From positions 124,001 to 188,000 of the forward strand of contig NZ_FODN01000007.1 of assembly GCF_900110375.1 (NCBI RefSeq): 64,000 nt of DNA, written 5' to 3'. Source of the stretch: Flavobacterium sinopsychrotolerans (GTDB taxonomy: Bacteria > Bacteroidota > Bacteroidia > Flavobacteriales > Flavobacteriaceae). The notes below the pieces were generated by a model that saw nothing but the letters and a program-made list of their open reading frames with translations, was not told the DNA's origin and made no database searches. Of this stretch, positions 1 through 8,990 are shown piece by piece; the first letter of the stretch is position 1; every line of letters starts with the position of its first letter. The position numbers and the translations under genes were made by a program.

Positions 1-1881
1 AATAGTATAGGCTTCCGGAGTTTCTAATTTATTTTCAACAACTACGTTCAATATATTTGAGGTGGGATTTGGATAAAGATAAACCGAATTTAAGTTTTCT
101 ACATTAGCGGTTGATAATGATCCAATTCTAAAGCTTTTTGATTCACTCTCTCCAAATTCCCCTCCAGTTGCAATTATTTCTCCTGTAGGGGTTGTTATTG
201 TATAAGATCCATTTCCGTAATCACAACAGATTCCGTCTCCCTCCTTGTCAATTATTGTAAAAGTATAGCAGTCGTTACTAGCAATATTAAAACTTGTTTT
301 GAATGGTGCTGGAAGTGCGATGTCTTTAGCAGTGTTGGTATATGGACCTCCTTCATACAATGTCAATCCGGCTGAATTTGTTAGTTTCCATGTGGTTTCA
401 GTTCCGTAGCGATCTATTTGTATTGTGAAGTTCACGGTATTGTTTGCGTAATTCTTTACAATATCAAAATTTAAGGTTTCAGTGTTATTGGCATTGTTTT
501 GATCTGTTGTTCCATTCACGCTGTTCATGTTAGTGCTAAAATTATGATTACCGCCACTTGTAGTCAAACTGTTTAGTGTGATATTTTGTGATTCGTTGTT
601 CGCAAGATTACCGGTCCAATTGAATGTTTGTAAATTGTTGTTGTCTATTCCATAAGTAAATGATGCTTTAGTCAATGTGGCATTCCCTTTGTTTACAATT
701 TTTATTATTGGCGAGAACGTATAGCTGCATGAATTAATGTTTAAGTTTACAATCATAGTGGAAGCATCATTGTCAAAAATTACTCCGGGAGTAAGTGCGT
801 CAGAAGTTTGTAATGAAACTCTTCTGATGGAGTTGTTCATAACGGTAATCATACGTGTTTTTTGATCTGCTGTAAAAATGTTCATACAAGCATCATAAGT
901 ATAGTCCATGTAGTTCTCAACCATATCCATTCCTGGCGAAGTTGGACAAGAGTCTACTCCTGTTGGGCAACCTTCGTTTTCTTGTCCTGCATTAGGCGTA
1001 TCTTCACAAAAATCGTCTACATCACAGCCTCCATCTCCCCAGATATGTCGTAGCCCTAACCAGTGCCCAACTTCATGGGAAGTTGTTCTTCCTTTGTCGT
1101 AATTAGTGGTGTAGGTGCCGTTTGTAAAATACACTGAAGAACCAAAATATTTATAACCAATCACTACGCCATCAGTATTTGCTGGGCCTTCATCTGTATT
1201 TATTCCTCGCAACCCCGATTCACTTGGGAATTGAGCATATCCTAATAAATCGGTTCTACTAAAATTCACTACCCAAATATTCAGGTATTTTTCAGGATCC
1301 CATTGTGTTTGGGGTTTTACAATATCATTTATATCAGTAGTTGACCAGCTTTCTTGTCCTAAGTTGACATGGTTTATTCCATTTGATAATACGCCTGCCG
1401 GATCTCGTTTTGCAAGTGCAAATTCAATTTCTACATCAGCTCCAACTGGATTGGTATTAAAACCAGGAGTGCCTGATTTCTTTCTGAAATCGTCGTTAAG
1501 GACTTGGATTTGCGAAATTACTTGTTCATCAAATATGTTTTCATCAACGCCTAAAATGTCGCCACTATGAATTACATGGACCACAACAGGTATGGTTATG
1601 ATAGCATTTGTTTTGAGTCCTTTTGTGGTACTCTGTTTTTTGTTTTTTTCAAGTATGATTTTGGGCGTTATCCATTGTTCAAATTCATTAGTTGATAATC
1701 TATTTGGATTTTTGGATTTCAAGTATTCTTCATATTCCGTAGATGCACAGCGAATTACGGAACCTTGTTTTGTGATTTTCTTTTTGCCAAAAAGCAGGAT
1801 CTCATTAGTAGTAGTCGCCTGCGCAAAAGTGCAGTTGATTGAAAATAATGAGAGTAGTAATAGAAAAGTAATTTTTTTCAT
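1..1881 (-). CDS. Secreted M43 (pappalysin/cytophagalysin-like) zinc metalloprotease with T9SS C-terminal domain, partial
   Basis: This reading frame is open from the ATG at 1879-1881 to the left edge, giving 627 residues with the C-terminus missing. Residues 1-21 form a signal peptide ending in CTFAQ. The zinc motif HEVGHWLGLRH (HEXXHXXGXXH) is at residues 269-279, followed by a Cys-rich loop and a Met-turn NYMDYTYD, as in M43 pappalysins. After the catalytic domain comes a beta-rich stretch, and near the edge a YPNPTS segment (about residue 603) that marks a type IX secretion sorting domain. It is therefore predicted to be exported by Sec, then T9SS, and to degrade proteins outside the cell. 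It lies alone on the minus strand, about 155 bases downstream of pth. No clear TAnnTTTG promoter was seen upstream. Family call is firm; substrate is unknown. Confidence 0.9.
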   Translation of the reverse strand, partial: MKKITFLLLLSLFSINCTFAQATTTNEILLFGKKKITKQGSVIRCASTEYEEYLKSKNPNRLSTNEFEQWITPKIILEKNKKQSTTKGLKTNAIITIPVVVHVIHSGDILGVDENIFDEQVISQIQVLNDDFRKKSGTPGFNTNPVGADVEIEFALAKRDPAGVLSNGINHVNLGQESWSTTDINDIVKPQTQWDPEKYLNIWVVNFSRTDLLGYAQFPSESGLRGINTDEGPANTDGVVIGYKYFGSSVYFTNGTYTTNYDKGRTTSHEVGHWLGLRHIWGDGGCDVDDFCEDTPNAGQENEGCPTGVDSCPTSPGMDMVENYMDYTYDACMNIFTADQKTRMITVMNNSIRRVSLQTSDALTPGVIFDNDASTMIVNLNINSCSYTFSPIIKIVNKGNATLTKASFTYGIDNNNLQTFNWTGNLANNESQNITLNSLTTSGGNHNFSTNMNSVNGTTDQNNANNTETLNFDIVKNYANNTVNFTIQIDRYGTETTWKLTNSAGLTLYEGGPYTNTAKDIALPAPFKTSFNIASNDCYTFTIIDKEGDGICCDYGNGSYTITTPTGEIIATGGEFGESESKSFRIGSLSTANVENLNSVYLYPNPTSNILNVVVENKLETPEAYTI

Positions 1882-2037
1882 AATGTCGGTTTTTGGGACG
1901 TAAATGAATCTGCTTTTTGTAATGAGTTGTTTTTGAATCTAATTATGGTTTTAGCATAGTACTTTATTGAAACTTAAAAAGTAATGCGTTTGGATAAAAT
2001 TAAATAATTTTTCTTTTTGATTGACATTATGAATCTT

Positions 2038-2712
2038 TTATTTCCCGTTAAATGCAGTCATGGTATTTTCCAATCCCGCTGTTCCAAAAGATTTTATGAT
2101 TTCCGAAGCCAATTCGAGTCGTTCCGGAAGTGTATTTTTTTCAGCATCATCCCAGTCGCCAAGAACATAATCAACTTGTTTTCCTTTTTTGAATTCATCG
2201 CTGATACCAAAACGGAATCGCGCGTAGTTTTGTGTATTGAGCACAAGGTTGATGTTTTTAAGTCCATTATGTCCGCCGTCGCTTCCTTTTTGGCGGATGC
2301 GAATGGTTCCAAACGGCAGATTCAAATCATCTGTAATAACCAGAATGTTATCAAGCGGAATATTTTCCTTATCCATCCAGTATTGAACTGCTTTCCCGCT
2401 CAAATTCATATAAGTGTTGGGTTTCAAAAGCAGAAAAGTTCTTCCTTTGAATTTGTATTGGGCCAGTGCGCCCAGTTTTACGGTTTCGAAAGAAACTGCT
2501 TCTTTGCGAGCTAGGAAATCCACAATTTTAAAACCAATGTTGTGTCTTGTGTTTACGTATTCGGCGCCAATGTTGCCGAGTCCTACTATTAAAAATTTAT
2601 TACTCACGCTTTCTATATTGTTTTTTTGGTGTTCGTGAACCTCTGGTTTTATACAATCTGTATTGTTCTCTTTTTTTGTTGATGAGAATAAATTTGAAAT
2701 CCATTTTATCAT
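2038..2712 (-). CDS. pth: Peptidyl-tRNA hydrolase
   Basis: Pth cleaves the ester bond of peptidyl-tRNAs released from stalled ribosomes, recycling tRNA in the cytoplasm. The 224-aa product carries the family signature: GLGNIG (residues 44-49), the catalytic His in NTRHNIGF (His57), [10 protein letters not shown] around residues 97-106, and TDDLNLPFG and GGHNG further on. The core aligns with bacterial Pth, but there are about 37 extra N-terminal residues of low-complexity polar sequence before the core; an internal in-frame start is not obvious, so I kept the upstream ATG. It sits upstream of the protease gene and downstream of rplY on the same strand, a neighbourhood (prs-rplY-pth) common in bacteria. 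Confidence 0.95.
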   Translation of the reverse strand: MIKWISNLFSSTKKENNTDCIKPEVHEHQKNNIESVSNKFLIVGLGNIGAEYVNTRHNIGFKIVDFLARKEAVSFETVKLGALAQYKFKGRTFLLLKPNTYMNLSGKAVQYWMDKENIPLDNILVITDDLNLPFGTIRIRQKGSDGGHNGLKNINLVLNTQNYARFRFGISDEFKKGKQVDYVLGDWDDAEKNTLPERLELASEIIKSFGTAGLENTMTAFNGK

Positions 2713-2789
2713 ACTGCAAAAATAGACTTAATTAGAATATTGGACTATTAGATTTTTAGAAAATCGTTATTGAGGGCAAAATAGTTCTG

Positions 2790-2850
2790 AATAGCCCTGA
2801 TGGAAGTGGCATCCCACGCTTTTTGGCGTGGATACAACGGACAGCAGGAG
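2790..2850 (+). repeat. Hairpin repeat element, copy A
   Basis: Begins with TAGCCCTGATGGAAGTGGCA, then ATCC, a hairpin (CCACGC, TTTTT loop, GCGTGG), then GATACAACGGACAGCAGG. The same conserved ends around a different hairpin recur at 9712-9800 (opposite strand) and 20729-20816. I recognise the type as a dispersed intergenic palindromic repeat seen in Flavobacterium genomes; function is unknown. Confidence 0.65.
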
Positions 2851-2944
2851 CAGAGTTGTTGTGAAAATGGGTAGTGGTGCTTCTAATAATTTAAAATAGG
2901 ATAATGAGATTTCTCGTTTCTCGAAATAGCAAAATATAAAGCAT

Positions 2945-2974
2945 AAAAAAAGCACCAGTTTTACAACTGATGCT
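2945..2974 (-). terminator. Rho-independent terminator downstream of rplY
   Basis: On the minus strand a 10-bp stem AGCATCAGTT/AACTGGTGCT with a 4-base loop is followed by six or more T. It lies directly downstream of the rplY stop codon and probably ends the prs-rplY transcript. Confidence 0.85.
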
Positions 2975-2996
2975 TTCTTGAATGATTGAAAAAATA

Positions 2997-3608
2997 TTAT
3001 TTTTTCTTTCCTTTTGCAGGAGCTTTCGCTGCTTTTGCTGCTTCTTGAGCTGCTTTCATAGCTGCGCGAGAGATTCTTACTTGAGCAACAACAGTGTTGT
3101 CTGGGTGAATCAATTTGTAGTTTTCGTTTACTAATTTAGTAACGTACAATTTGTTCCCCATTTCAAGTGGAGTAATGTCAGCTTCAATAAAATCTGGAAG
3201 ATTTTTTGGTAAAGCTTTTACTTTAAGTTTACGAGTGTTCAAACGTAAAACACCACCAGCAAGAACTCCTTTAGATGTTCCAACTACTTTTACAGGAACT
3301 TCCATAGTGATTTCTTTGTCATCAAATAATTGAAAGAAGTCAATGTGTAAAATCTTGTCAGATACCGGGTGAACCTGGATATCTTGTAAAATAGCGTTAA
3401 ATGATTTTCCTTTTCCAAGATCGATCTCAACTGTGTGAGCGTTTGGAGTGTAAACCAAGTTTTTGAAAGCCATAACTTCTGCTGAGAAATGAACTGCCTG
3501 ATTTCCTCCGTATAATACGCAAGGAACCAATCCAGCATTACGTAGGGCTTTAGTCGCAACTTTACCCACGCTTTCTCTTTCTGATCCTTTAATTGTAATC
3601 GATTTCAT
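2997..3608 (-). CDS. rplY: 50S ribosomal protein L25 / general stress protein Ctc
   Basis: The product binds 5S rRNA in the central protuberance of the large ribosomal subunit. The 203-aa length shows the long Ctc/TL5 form with an N-terminal L25 beta-barrel (about residues 1-90) and a C-terminal beta domain, rather than the short E. coli-type L25. The C-terminal end is an Ala/Lys-rich tail finishing KAPAKGKKK, typical for Bacteroidetes. It is 43 bases downstream of prs on the same strand and is followed by a strong terminator, so it is probably cotranscribed with prs. Confidence 0.95.
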   Translation of the reverse strand: MKSITIKGSERESVGKVATKALRNAGLVPCVLYGGNQAVHFSAEVMAFKNLVYTPNAHTVEIDLGKGKSFNAILQDIQVHPVSDKILHIDFFQLFDDKEITMEVPVKVVGTSKGVLAGGVLRLNTRKLKVKALPKNLPDFIEADITPLEMGNKLYVTKLVNENYKLIHPDNTVVAQVRISRAAMKAAQEAAKAAKAPAKGKKK

Positions 3609-3651
3609 TGTAAAAAAAATATAGTTATTAAATAATATTACTTGTTTGGGG

Positions 3652-4593
3652 TTACATTATGAACTTTCCACTAATGGAATTGTTATGATGTACCATGTGC
3701 ATAACTTCAGCAAAAAGTGGCGCACAACTCAACACTCTTATTTTGTTTGATTCTTTCTTCAACGGAATAGAATCGGTAACTATCAGTTCTAATAATTTAG
3801 AATTCTCTATTTTTTCGTAAGCCTCACCGGATAAAATGGCGTGAGTACAAATTGCTCTTACGCTCAATGCTCCTTTTTCCATCATTAAATCAGCGGCTTT
3901 CGCCAAAGTGCCTCCGGTATCAATCATGTCATCTACTAAGATTACATTTTTACCTTTTACTTCACCAATCAATTCCATGGTGTCGATAATGTTGGCCTCT
4001 TTTCTTTGTTTGTAACATATAACTACGTCAGATTCTAAAAATTTAGAATAGGCGTAAGCTCTTTTAGAACCACCCATGTCCGGAGAAGCAATTGTTAAAT
4101 TGTCTAATCCTAAACTCTTTACATATGGCAAAAATATTGTCGATGCAAAAAGGTGATCAACTGGTTTTTCAAAGAATCCTTGAATTTGATCTGCGTGCAA
4201 ATCCATAGTCATTACTCTTGTTGCACCAGCACTTTCTAATAATTTAGCCACTAATTTAGCTCCTATCGGAACTCTTGGCTTATCTTTTCTGTCTTGTCTT
4301 GCCCATCCAAAATAAGGAATTACTGCGGTGATGTGTCTTGCCGAAGCACGCTTTGCAGCATCAATCATCAATAATAATTCCATCAGATTATCTGCTGTTG
4401 GAAAAGTCGAACAAACGATAAAAACACGTAATCCTCTGATAGATTCTTCATAAGAAGGTTGAAATTCACCGTCGCTGTATTTTGACATGGTGATTTTCCC
4501 TAAAGGGATTCCGTATTGCTCTGCTATTTTCTCAGCAAGATATACACTTTGTGAACAAGCAAAAATTTTAGCTTCTGGTTCTAGGTGTGACAT
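3652..4593 (-). CDS. prs: Ribose-phosphate pyrophosphokinase
   Basis: Converts ribose 5-phosphate and ATP to PRPP, the precursor of purines, pyrimidines, histidine and NAD. The 313-aa protein contains the family landmarks: the flexible loop [14 protein letters not shown] (about residues 94-107), the catalytic [11 protein letters not shown] (131-141), and the PRPP-binding loop [11 protein letters not shown] (220-230). Length matches class I enzymes. A TAnnTTTG -7 element lies about 120 bases upstream (4714-4721, minus strand), back to back with the tRNA-Leu promoter. Confidence 0.97.
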   Translation of the reverse strand: MSHLEPEAKIFACSQSVYLAEKIAEQYGIPLGKITMSKYSDGEFQPSYEESIRGLRVFIVCSTFPTADNLMELLLMIDAAKRASARHITAVIPYFGWARQDRKDKPRVPIGAKLVAKLLESAGATRVMTMDLHADQIQGFFEKPVDHLFASTIFLPYVKSLGLDNLTIASPDMGGSKRAYAYSKFLESDVVICYKQRKEANIIDTMELIGEVKGKNVILVDDMIDTGGTLAKAADLMMEKGALSVRAICTHAILSGEAYEKIENSKLLELIVTDSIPLKKESNKIRVLSCAPLFAEVMHMVHHNNSISGKFIM

Positions 4594-4713
4594 TTAATTT
4601 GTTGTTTTTATTCCGCTGCGCTCCATACAGTTTGGCTTTGTCTTTTATTTAAAGCCTTATGTGTGTATTTGCCTCGGGTGTAGTTAGTTGTGTGTTGTGT
4701 TTTTAACGAGGTG

Positions 4714-4721
4714 CAAATTTA
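4714..4721 (-). promoter_or_regulatory. Candidate -7 element for prs
   Basis: On the minus strand this reads TAAATTTG, matching the Bacteroidetes -7 consensus TAnnTTTG. A clean TTG -33 at the usual distance is not visible, so the call rests on the -7 box and on its place upstream of prs. Confidence 0.5.
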
Positions 4722-4765
4722 TAAAATTTATTCAACTCTGAAAGGAAAAAATTAAGTATTTTTAG

Positions 4766-4795
4766 TTGAACATTTAATATTATTTTTTACATTTG
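4766..4795 (+). promoter_or_regulatory. Promoter of tRNA-Leu
   Basis: TTG at 4766-4768, a 19-base spacer and TACATTTG at 4788-4795 match the Bacteroidetes housekeeping promoter. It lies about 90 bases upstream of the mature tRNA and faces away from prs. Confidence 0.75.
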
Positions 4796-4883
4796 CACCG
4801 TGTTAAAGGAATTGATGGTTGATTTAAACACAATCACATCTTTTATTGCGTTGAGATAACTGTTGTTATTTCATGTCTGCTAA

Positions 4884-4963
4884 GCCCGGATGGCGGAATT
4901 GGTAGACGCGCTGGTCTCAAACACCTGTGGGAAACCGTGCCGGTTCGACTCCGGCTCCGGGTA
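4884..4963 (+). tRNA. tRNA-Leu (anticodon CAA)
   Basis: The acceptor stem GCCCGGA pairs with TCCGGGT (one terminal G-U), the T arm is GCCGG-TTCGACT-CCGGC, and a long variable arm (TGGGAAACCGT) marks a class II tRNA. The seven-base anticodon loop CTCAAAC places CAA at positions 34-36, reading UUG codons. The anticodon stem has one T-T mismatch at the second pair. CCA is not encoded. It has its own promoter and terminator. The downstream side carries accessory genes, but I found no duplicated tRNA 3' end. Confidence 0.95.
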
Positions 4964-4964
4964 C

Positions 4965-4995
4965 AAAAACCGCTTCGAAAGAAGCGGTTTTTTTG
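4965..4995 (+). terminator. Terminator of tRNA-Leu
   Basis: An AAACCGCTTC / GAAGCGGTTT stem with a GAAA tetraloop followed by a T run lies immediately behind the tRNA. Confidence 0.9.
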
Positions 4996-5085
4996 GTTTA
5001 CTATTGTTTTTGGGTAAGGAATTTAATTCTTTGCAATCAAACTAGGGATCAAGGATCAATCCTAAAACCTGTGGACTAGTAAAAA

Positions 5086-5331
5086 TTAGGCATAAATATT
5101 AGTTAGCCTAAAAAGGAAAAACTCAATATTTCTCACCCCTCTAAATTGAGATCTAAAAGCTTTTATTTTGGCGTTAAAGGATTCTGCTGATGCATTAGTA
5201 CTTCTGTTGTCAAAATAGTTTAATATGTTTTGATAATGATTGATTATGGTTCTAGATATTGTATTGAAAGACTTAAATCCTGATTGATTTACTTTTTCGT
5301 GCCATTTGGCTAGGGATTCAGATTTAAACTA
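5086..5331 (-). pseudogene. C-terminal remnant of an ISL3-like transposase
   Basis: Reading the minus strand gives about 81 codons ending at a TAA (5086-5088). The translated segment contains NYFDNRSTNASAESFNAKIK followed by a FRGVRN and FRLTNIY region, which resembles the end of the DDE domain of ISL3-family transposases, with the Glu of ESFNAKIK as the probable third acidic residue. An in-frame TAG at 5329-5331 interrupts the frame and the N-terminal two thirds are absent, so it cannot be active. No terminal inverted repeats were identified. Family call is from remembered motifs. Confidence 0.7.
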
Positions 5332-5347
5332 CCGAGTGATATTTGAT

Positions 5348-5995
5348 TTATTCATATTTAGAAAGTCTTGCTTTTAACGATTTTATTTGCTCCTCTAACA
5401 AAGCGATGTATTTCGATTCTAAAGTCGGATTGGTTTCTTCCAGTTCAATTGGTTTTTCGTTATCGAATAACTCTTGTGCTACTTGTGTTTCAATTGCTTT
5501 ACCTAAACCCTCTAACTTTGATAATTCTATTTTCCACCCTGCTATCAATTTATCTAAAAATGAAAGTCTTGATTTAGGGATTGTACTGCCATTCTCCCAA
5601 TTAAGAATAGTTCTTCTGTCTATTCCGAGTGAATCTCCTAAAGATTGATGGGTGAAGCCCATTAGTTTTCTGTAACTCTTTAATTCGGCGCCAAGCCTAC
5701 TAATCTCTTTTTTAATTTTAGTATTTTTTTCTCCTACATTTTTCTTGTCTTTAAAATTAAATAAATCTGGTTCAATTGGTCCTGTTTTTAATTTACGAAA
5801 TCCCTTTAATTTCCCTTCCTTATTAATAAATTCACTTTCCAAAACTGCGTTTATTACATTTTGAGCTAATGTTGGAATATCGCCGTTCTTTTCAAACTGA
5901 GTAATAGTCATTTTGTCTACTCCCAATAAAATACCCATTTTGTCTTGTGTATAACCCTTTTTTATACGGAGTTCTTTAAATTCTAAAAAGTTCAT
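5348..5995 (-). CDS. Protein with two XRE-type helix-turn-helix domains
   Basis: The 215-aa product has an N-terminal HTH (about residues 5-45, with GYTQDKMGILLGVDKMTITQ) and a second one (about 105-150, with GFTHQSLGDSLGIDRRTILN), both of the Cro/C1 pattern, joined by a basic linker. The C-terminus (about 175-215) is Glu/Leu/Lys-rich and likely a coiled coil for dimerisation. It is presumably a DNA-binding regulator; its target is unknown. Its end overlaps the upstream border of the transposase remnant, and its codon use is very A/T-rich, both consistent with an acquired segment beside tRNA-Leu. Confidence 0.8.
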   Translation of the reverse strand: MNFLEFKELRIKKGYTQDKMGILLGVDKMTITQFEKNGDIPTLAQNVINAVLESEFINKEGKLKGFRKLKTGPIEPDLFNFKDKKNVGEKNTKIKKEISRLGAELKSYRKLMGFTHQSLGDSLGIDRRTILNWENGSTIPKSRLSFLDKLIAGWKIELSKLEGLGKAIETQVAQELFDNEKPIELEETNPTLESKYIALLEEQIKSLKARLSKYE

Positions 5996-6267
5996 ATTAT
6001 TATAAATTGAGTTAATTTTATCGTTTTTTTTTTTGAATTCTTCTTTTTTTTTATAGGATTAAATGAAATAGACTCAATGAGTTCTGATTTAGACCTGAAA
6101 AACTGCGGTATTTCTAAATTATTAGCTTTAATTTTTTCGGTGTCTGAAATTGCATTTAACCTATCCGTTTCCTAAGGATTAAATTGTATAAGAAACTCAA
6201 ATATAACCCATTAAAAACGATCTGCTTTACGGGAAACCTTAAAGGGCATAGATTTTATAAATAATTT
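5996..6267. other. Intergenic spacer without recognisable gene
   Basis: An A/T-rich stretch between the double-HTH gene and mazF. It includes poly-T tracts near 6025-6050. I see no gene, no clear terminator and no TAnnTTTG box that I would assign. Confidence 0.5.
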
Positions 6268-6591
6268 CTATTCATTAAAAAACTCAAACAACAAATTATT
6301 TATAGCTGTTCGCAACGTTTTTGCAATGCTGCCGTCAGTTTTCACAACACGGCTTTTGTCAATACTTTTAATATGATCAAAACACAGTTCGCCTTCAATG
6401 TTTTTGTGATTTGTGAGTATTCTAAACGGATATCCTTTGGGTTTTGAGGTAAACGGTACAACGACAATGGTGTTCATGTAGGTATTGACACTATTCGGAG
6501 AAACTACTAAACACGGTCTTATTTTTGATATTTCACTTCCTTTAGTTGGGTTCAAATCGACCAATACAATATCCCACTTTTTATAAATCAT
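6268..6591 (-). CDS. MazF/PemK-family endoribonuclease toxin
   Basis: The product is a ribosome-independent mRNA interferase of a type II toxin-antitoxin pair. The sequence shows the MazF fold landmarks: KWDIVLVDLNPTKGSEISKIRP (first strands with the conserved GSEI..IRP), CLVVSP, a T.VVVPFTSK strand, and a basic HIKSIDKSRV near residue 85. The start chosen is the ATG at 6589-6591, giving 107 residues beginning MIYKKWD as in typical MazF; ATGs at 6598 and 6616 would add 3 or 9 residues. The gene overlaps the end of the antitoxin gene by 11 bases, implying translational coupling. Confidence 0.88.
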   Translation of the reverse strand: MIYKKWDIVLVDLNPTKGSEISKIRPCLVVSPNSVNTYMNTIVVVPFTSKPKGYPFRILTNHKNIEGELCFDHIKSIDKSRVVKTDGSIAKTLRTAINNLLFEFFNE

Positions 6592-6841
6592 CAATGCCAT
6601 CTGTGAGGGTGGTATCAAAATCGTTGAAATCGTCTTCGGGTTCTATTTTCATTTTAGCTAGGATGCTTTCCCATTCGCTTCGTGGTGGTGTGGTAGTTTT
6701 TATGGGCTTAATAATTAAAGTGTTGTCTGATAGTTCTAAGACAACGTCTTTGGTTCCTAATGCATTTAGGAAGTCTTTAGGAATTCTAATCCCGTTAGAA
6801 TTGCCTATTTTTATAATTTGTGTTTGGCGGACTTTTATCAT
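6581..6841 (-). CDS. MazE/AbrB-family antitoxin
   Basis: The 86-aa protein has an N-terminal swapped-hairpin AbrB DNA-binding domain (about residues 4-48, with IIKIGNSNGIRIPKDFL, the classic MazE motif) and an acidic C-terminal tail (EPEDDFNDFD) that should wrap the toxin. It precedes mazF, as usual for autoregulated pairs. A TACATTTG -7 element on the minus strand (6846-6853) ends only four bases before the ATG, so the mRNA is probably leaderless. Confidence 0.88.
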   Translation of the reverse strand: MIKVRQTQIIKIGNSNGIRIPKDFLNALGTKDVVLELSDNTLIIKPIKTTTPPRSEWESILAKMKIEPEDDFNDFDTTLTDGIDDL

Positions 6842-6845
6842 CTAA

Positions 6846-6853
6846 CAAATGTA
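6846..6853 (-). promoter_or_regulatory. -7 element of mazEF, leaderless arrangement
   Basis: The minus strand reads TACATTTG, ending four bases before the mazE ATG. Transcription would start at or next to the start codon. No TTG -33 is visible at the right distance. Confidence 0.5.
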
Positions 6854-6881
6854 ATTACTTTTGTGGTTACTTTTTTTGGTT

Positions 6882-7322
6882 TTATACTTTTTTAATCACA
6901 TAAGTAACCATTCCCCAGATGATTAATTGGTTTTCCTCTGTTACTTTTATGGGTTGGTAATTGGGATTTTCAGGCATCAAGTACAAACAGTCTTGTGCTA
7001 CTTGTATCCGTTTTACGGTAAATTCTCCGTCTATGAAACAAATGGCAATAGCATTATTTCTTGGTTCTATGCTTCTGTCAACGACCAAGACATCTTTGTC
7101 GTTTATTCCGGCATTAATCATCGAGTTGCCTTTGACTTTGATGTAAAAAGTAGCCAGAGGATTTTCGCTTAACTCTTTATTTAAGTCAATGTTGTTTTCC
7201 ATAAAATCAGCTGCCGGTGACGGGAATCCTGCCGAAACGCCACCTTTCATGAATGGAATTTTGATTTTACTATCAAAATTGGGATTGAAAAATGTTAGTT
7301 TTTGATCTTTATTTATTGACAT
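6882..7322 (-). CDS. umuD: UmuD-like S24/LexA-family self-cleaving subunit of DNA polymerase V
   Basis: UmuD self-cleaves on RecA filaments to UmuD', which then partners UmuC in translesion synthesis. The 146-aa protein has the scissile Ala31-Gly32 pair (SAGFPSPA), the nucleophile Ser67 in GNSM and the general-base Lys104 in FTVKR, all at normal spacing. It overlaps the end of umuC by 10 bases and follows it, the reverse of the E. coli order. In the cell it would act in the SOS response; I could not identify an SOS box. Confidence 0.93.
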   Translation of the reverse strand: MSINKDQKLTFFNPNFDSKIKIPFMKGGVSAGFPSPAADFMENNIDLNKELSENPLATFYIKVKGNSMINAGINDKDVLVVDRSIEPRNNAIAICFIDGEFTVKRIQVAQDCLYLMPENPNYQPIKVTEENQLIIWGMVTYVIKKV

Positions 7323-8587
7323 TTGATTTCGAGTATCTCATTGAAATTAGTGGTGTATTTAGACGACAAATGATTTTGATTCATATTCCATGTTAAGCCT
7401 AAGTTTTGTGTGGCTAATTTTATTTTTTTATCTCCAATTTTATTGTTGAGACGATCCATCACTTTCATTAGCGCTAAATGTTTTGGATTCTCTTCGTCAA
7501 ATAATTGTAGTTGTTTTTTGTCTTCATCAATAAGTGCAGTAACGATTACACCTGCTTTCTTGAATTTTGTAGTTTCATTTCCTTTGTGCAGTTTTTTCAA
7601 GATATCTATGGCTGCATTCGAAATCGTCAAGGTAGAATTTGATGCATAAGGCAATGTAATCGCCATGTTAAAATAGTATTTTGAGGTTTTAACCGTATGT
7701 TTATCAACCACTAACATCACGATAATAGTATGGCAGCAGGAGTTTTGTTTTCGCAATTTCTCTGCGCAAACTGCTGCAAAAGTCGCTACACGTTCGCGCA
7801 GCAAATCAAAATCAGCAATTTGTTTTGGAAAACTTCGGGTGGTTGCTATGCTTTTCTTTTGGTCAGCAATAGGTTCTAAATCTAAAACTGATTTTCCTTC
7901 GAGTTCGTATTTTAAACGTAAACCAATCACACCCATTTCTTTTTTGATCCAAGCTTCATGTTGTGGTGCAATAAAATCTAAAGCAGTTACAATGTTTTTG
8001 GCTTTCATCTTTTTATTCATCCGATAGCCAATGCCCCAAACATCTTCAATCTTAGTCCATTTTAGGGCTTTGATGCGTTTTTCATCGGTATCAATGACAT
8101 AAACGCCTTGTGTTCTGTCTTGGAATTTCTTAGCGATTTTATTGGCTACTTTTGACAATGCTTTTGTGGGAGCAAAACCAATACAAACGGGAATTCCAAC
8201 CCATTTTTGTACGCGGGTTTTCATTTGGATTCCATAATCATGATAGTCAGAAATAGTCAAACCATCAAAATTTAGGAAAGCTTCGTCGATACTATAAATT
8301 TCTACATTAGGTGTAAACTGAGCTAAAATTGCCATTACGCGATTGCTTAAATCGCCGTACAATGCATAATTTGACGAAAAGATCTGTATATTTTTTTCTT
8401 TTGCCAATTCTTTAATCTGGAATGCTGGCACGCCCATAGCAACTCCAACGGATTTGGCTTCATTGCTTCTGGAAATCACGCAGCCATCGTTATTTGACAA
8501 TATCGCAACCGGTTTTCCGTTGAATTTCGGTTGAAAAACACGTTCGCAGGAAGCATAAAAATTGTTACAATCGACTAAAGCATACAT
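7313..8587 (-). CDS. umuC: Y-family DNA polymerase V catalytic subunit
   Basis: The 424-aa protein is an error-prone polymerase that copies past lesions. It begins MYALVDCNNFYASCERVF, with the first catalytic Asp (Asp6), and has IYSIDEAFLNFDG with the catalytic Asp-Glu pair near residue 100. The thumb helix-hairpin-helix and little-finger regions follow, including the TRSF segment near residue 250 that is typical of UmuC. Length matches UmuC rather than DinB. Transcription probably starts near the ATG, because TAATTTTG (8592-8599, minus strand) ends four bases before it. It forms an operon with umuD. Confidence 0.95.
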   Translation of the reverse strand: MYALVDCNNFYASCERVFQPKFNGKPVAILSNNDGCVISRSNEAKSVGVAMGVPAFQIKELAKEKNIQIFSSNYALYGDLSNRVMAILAQFTPNVEIYSIDEAFLNFDGLTISDYHDYGIQMKTRVQKWVGIPVCIGFAPTKALSKVANKIAKKFQDRTQGVYVIDTDEKRIKALKWTKIEDVWGIGYRMNKKMKAKNIVTALDFIAPQHEAWIKKEMGVIGLRLKYELEGKSVLDLEPIADQKKSIATTRSFPKQIADFDLLRERVATFAAVCAEKLRKQNSCCHTIIVMLVVDKHTVKTSKYYFNMAITLPYASNSTLTISNAAIDILKKLHKGNETTKFKKAGVIVTALIDEDKKQLQLFDEENPKHLALMKVMDRLNNKIGDKKIKLATQNLGLTWNMNQNHLSSKYTTNFNEILEIKCQ

Positions 8588-8591
8588 GATG

Positions 8592-8599
8592 CAAAATTA
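8592..8599 (-). promoter_or_regulatory. Candidate -7 element of umuCD, leaderless arrangement
   Basis: The minus strand reads TAATTTTG, ending four bases before the umuC ATG. No convincing -33 TTG or LexA-type palindrome was found nearby. Confidence 0.4.
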
Positions 8600-8990
8600 C
8601 TCAATATCCATGGATGCGTCTAAGTAACAAAAGTTAATTTTAAAGCAATGTTGATAAGTAGTTTTATATAAAAATGAAGCTAAAAACTAGGTTGGTTTTC
8701 TTTTTTGAAGTGTTTTTTTAGCCAAAACAACAAGAAAAAATAGGCAATGAGATGGGATTTGTATTAAAAAAAACTTAATATTTTTCGATGAAATAGTATT
8801 TATTGTTGTTTTTTAAAATAAATAAACAATTGTATTTCAGTATTTTAAATTCTATAAGTGGATTAATGCTTTAAAACCATAAAGCCATGATTTAAATCTT
8901 TGGCATGCTACTTGAATATACTTAATCAAATAAGTAAAAAAGCGAAAGCCGAAAAGCTCAAGAGTAGGCAAAATTCAAAATAAATGTATC
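8600..8990. other. Long intergenic spacer between divergent genes
   Basis: About 390 bases, very A/T-rich, between umuC (minus) and the next plus-strand gene. I see no open frame of note, no RNA gene and no repeat; it should hold the regulatory region of both genes. Confidence 0.5.

Noticed and set aside
2767..2955. Minus-strand open frame across repeat copy A
   Set aside because: It reads through the hairpin repeat and the rplY terminator, so coding is unlikely.
4943..4963. tRNA-Leu 3' end as an attachment site
   Set aside because: No second copy of this sequence is visible in the window and no integrase gene is nearby.
6592..6618. Longer N-terminus for MazF from ATGs at 6598 or 6616
   Set aside because: Family proteins begin at MIYKKWD-like sequence, and the upstream ATGs lie deeper within the antitoxin gene.
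8588..8660. LexA-type SOS box upstream of umuCD
   Set aside because: No convincing dyad was found; Bacteroidetes operators are poorly known to me, so absence is not conclusive.
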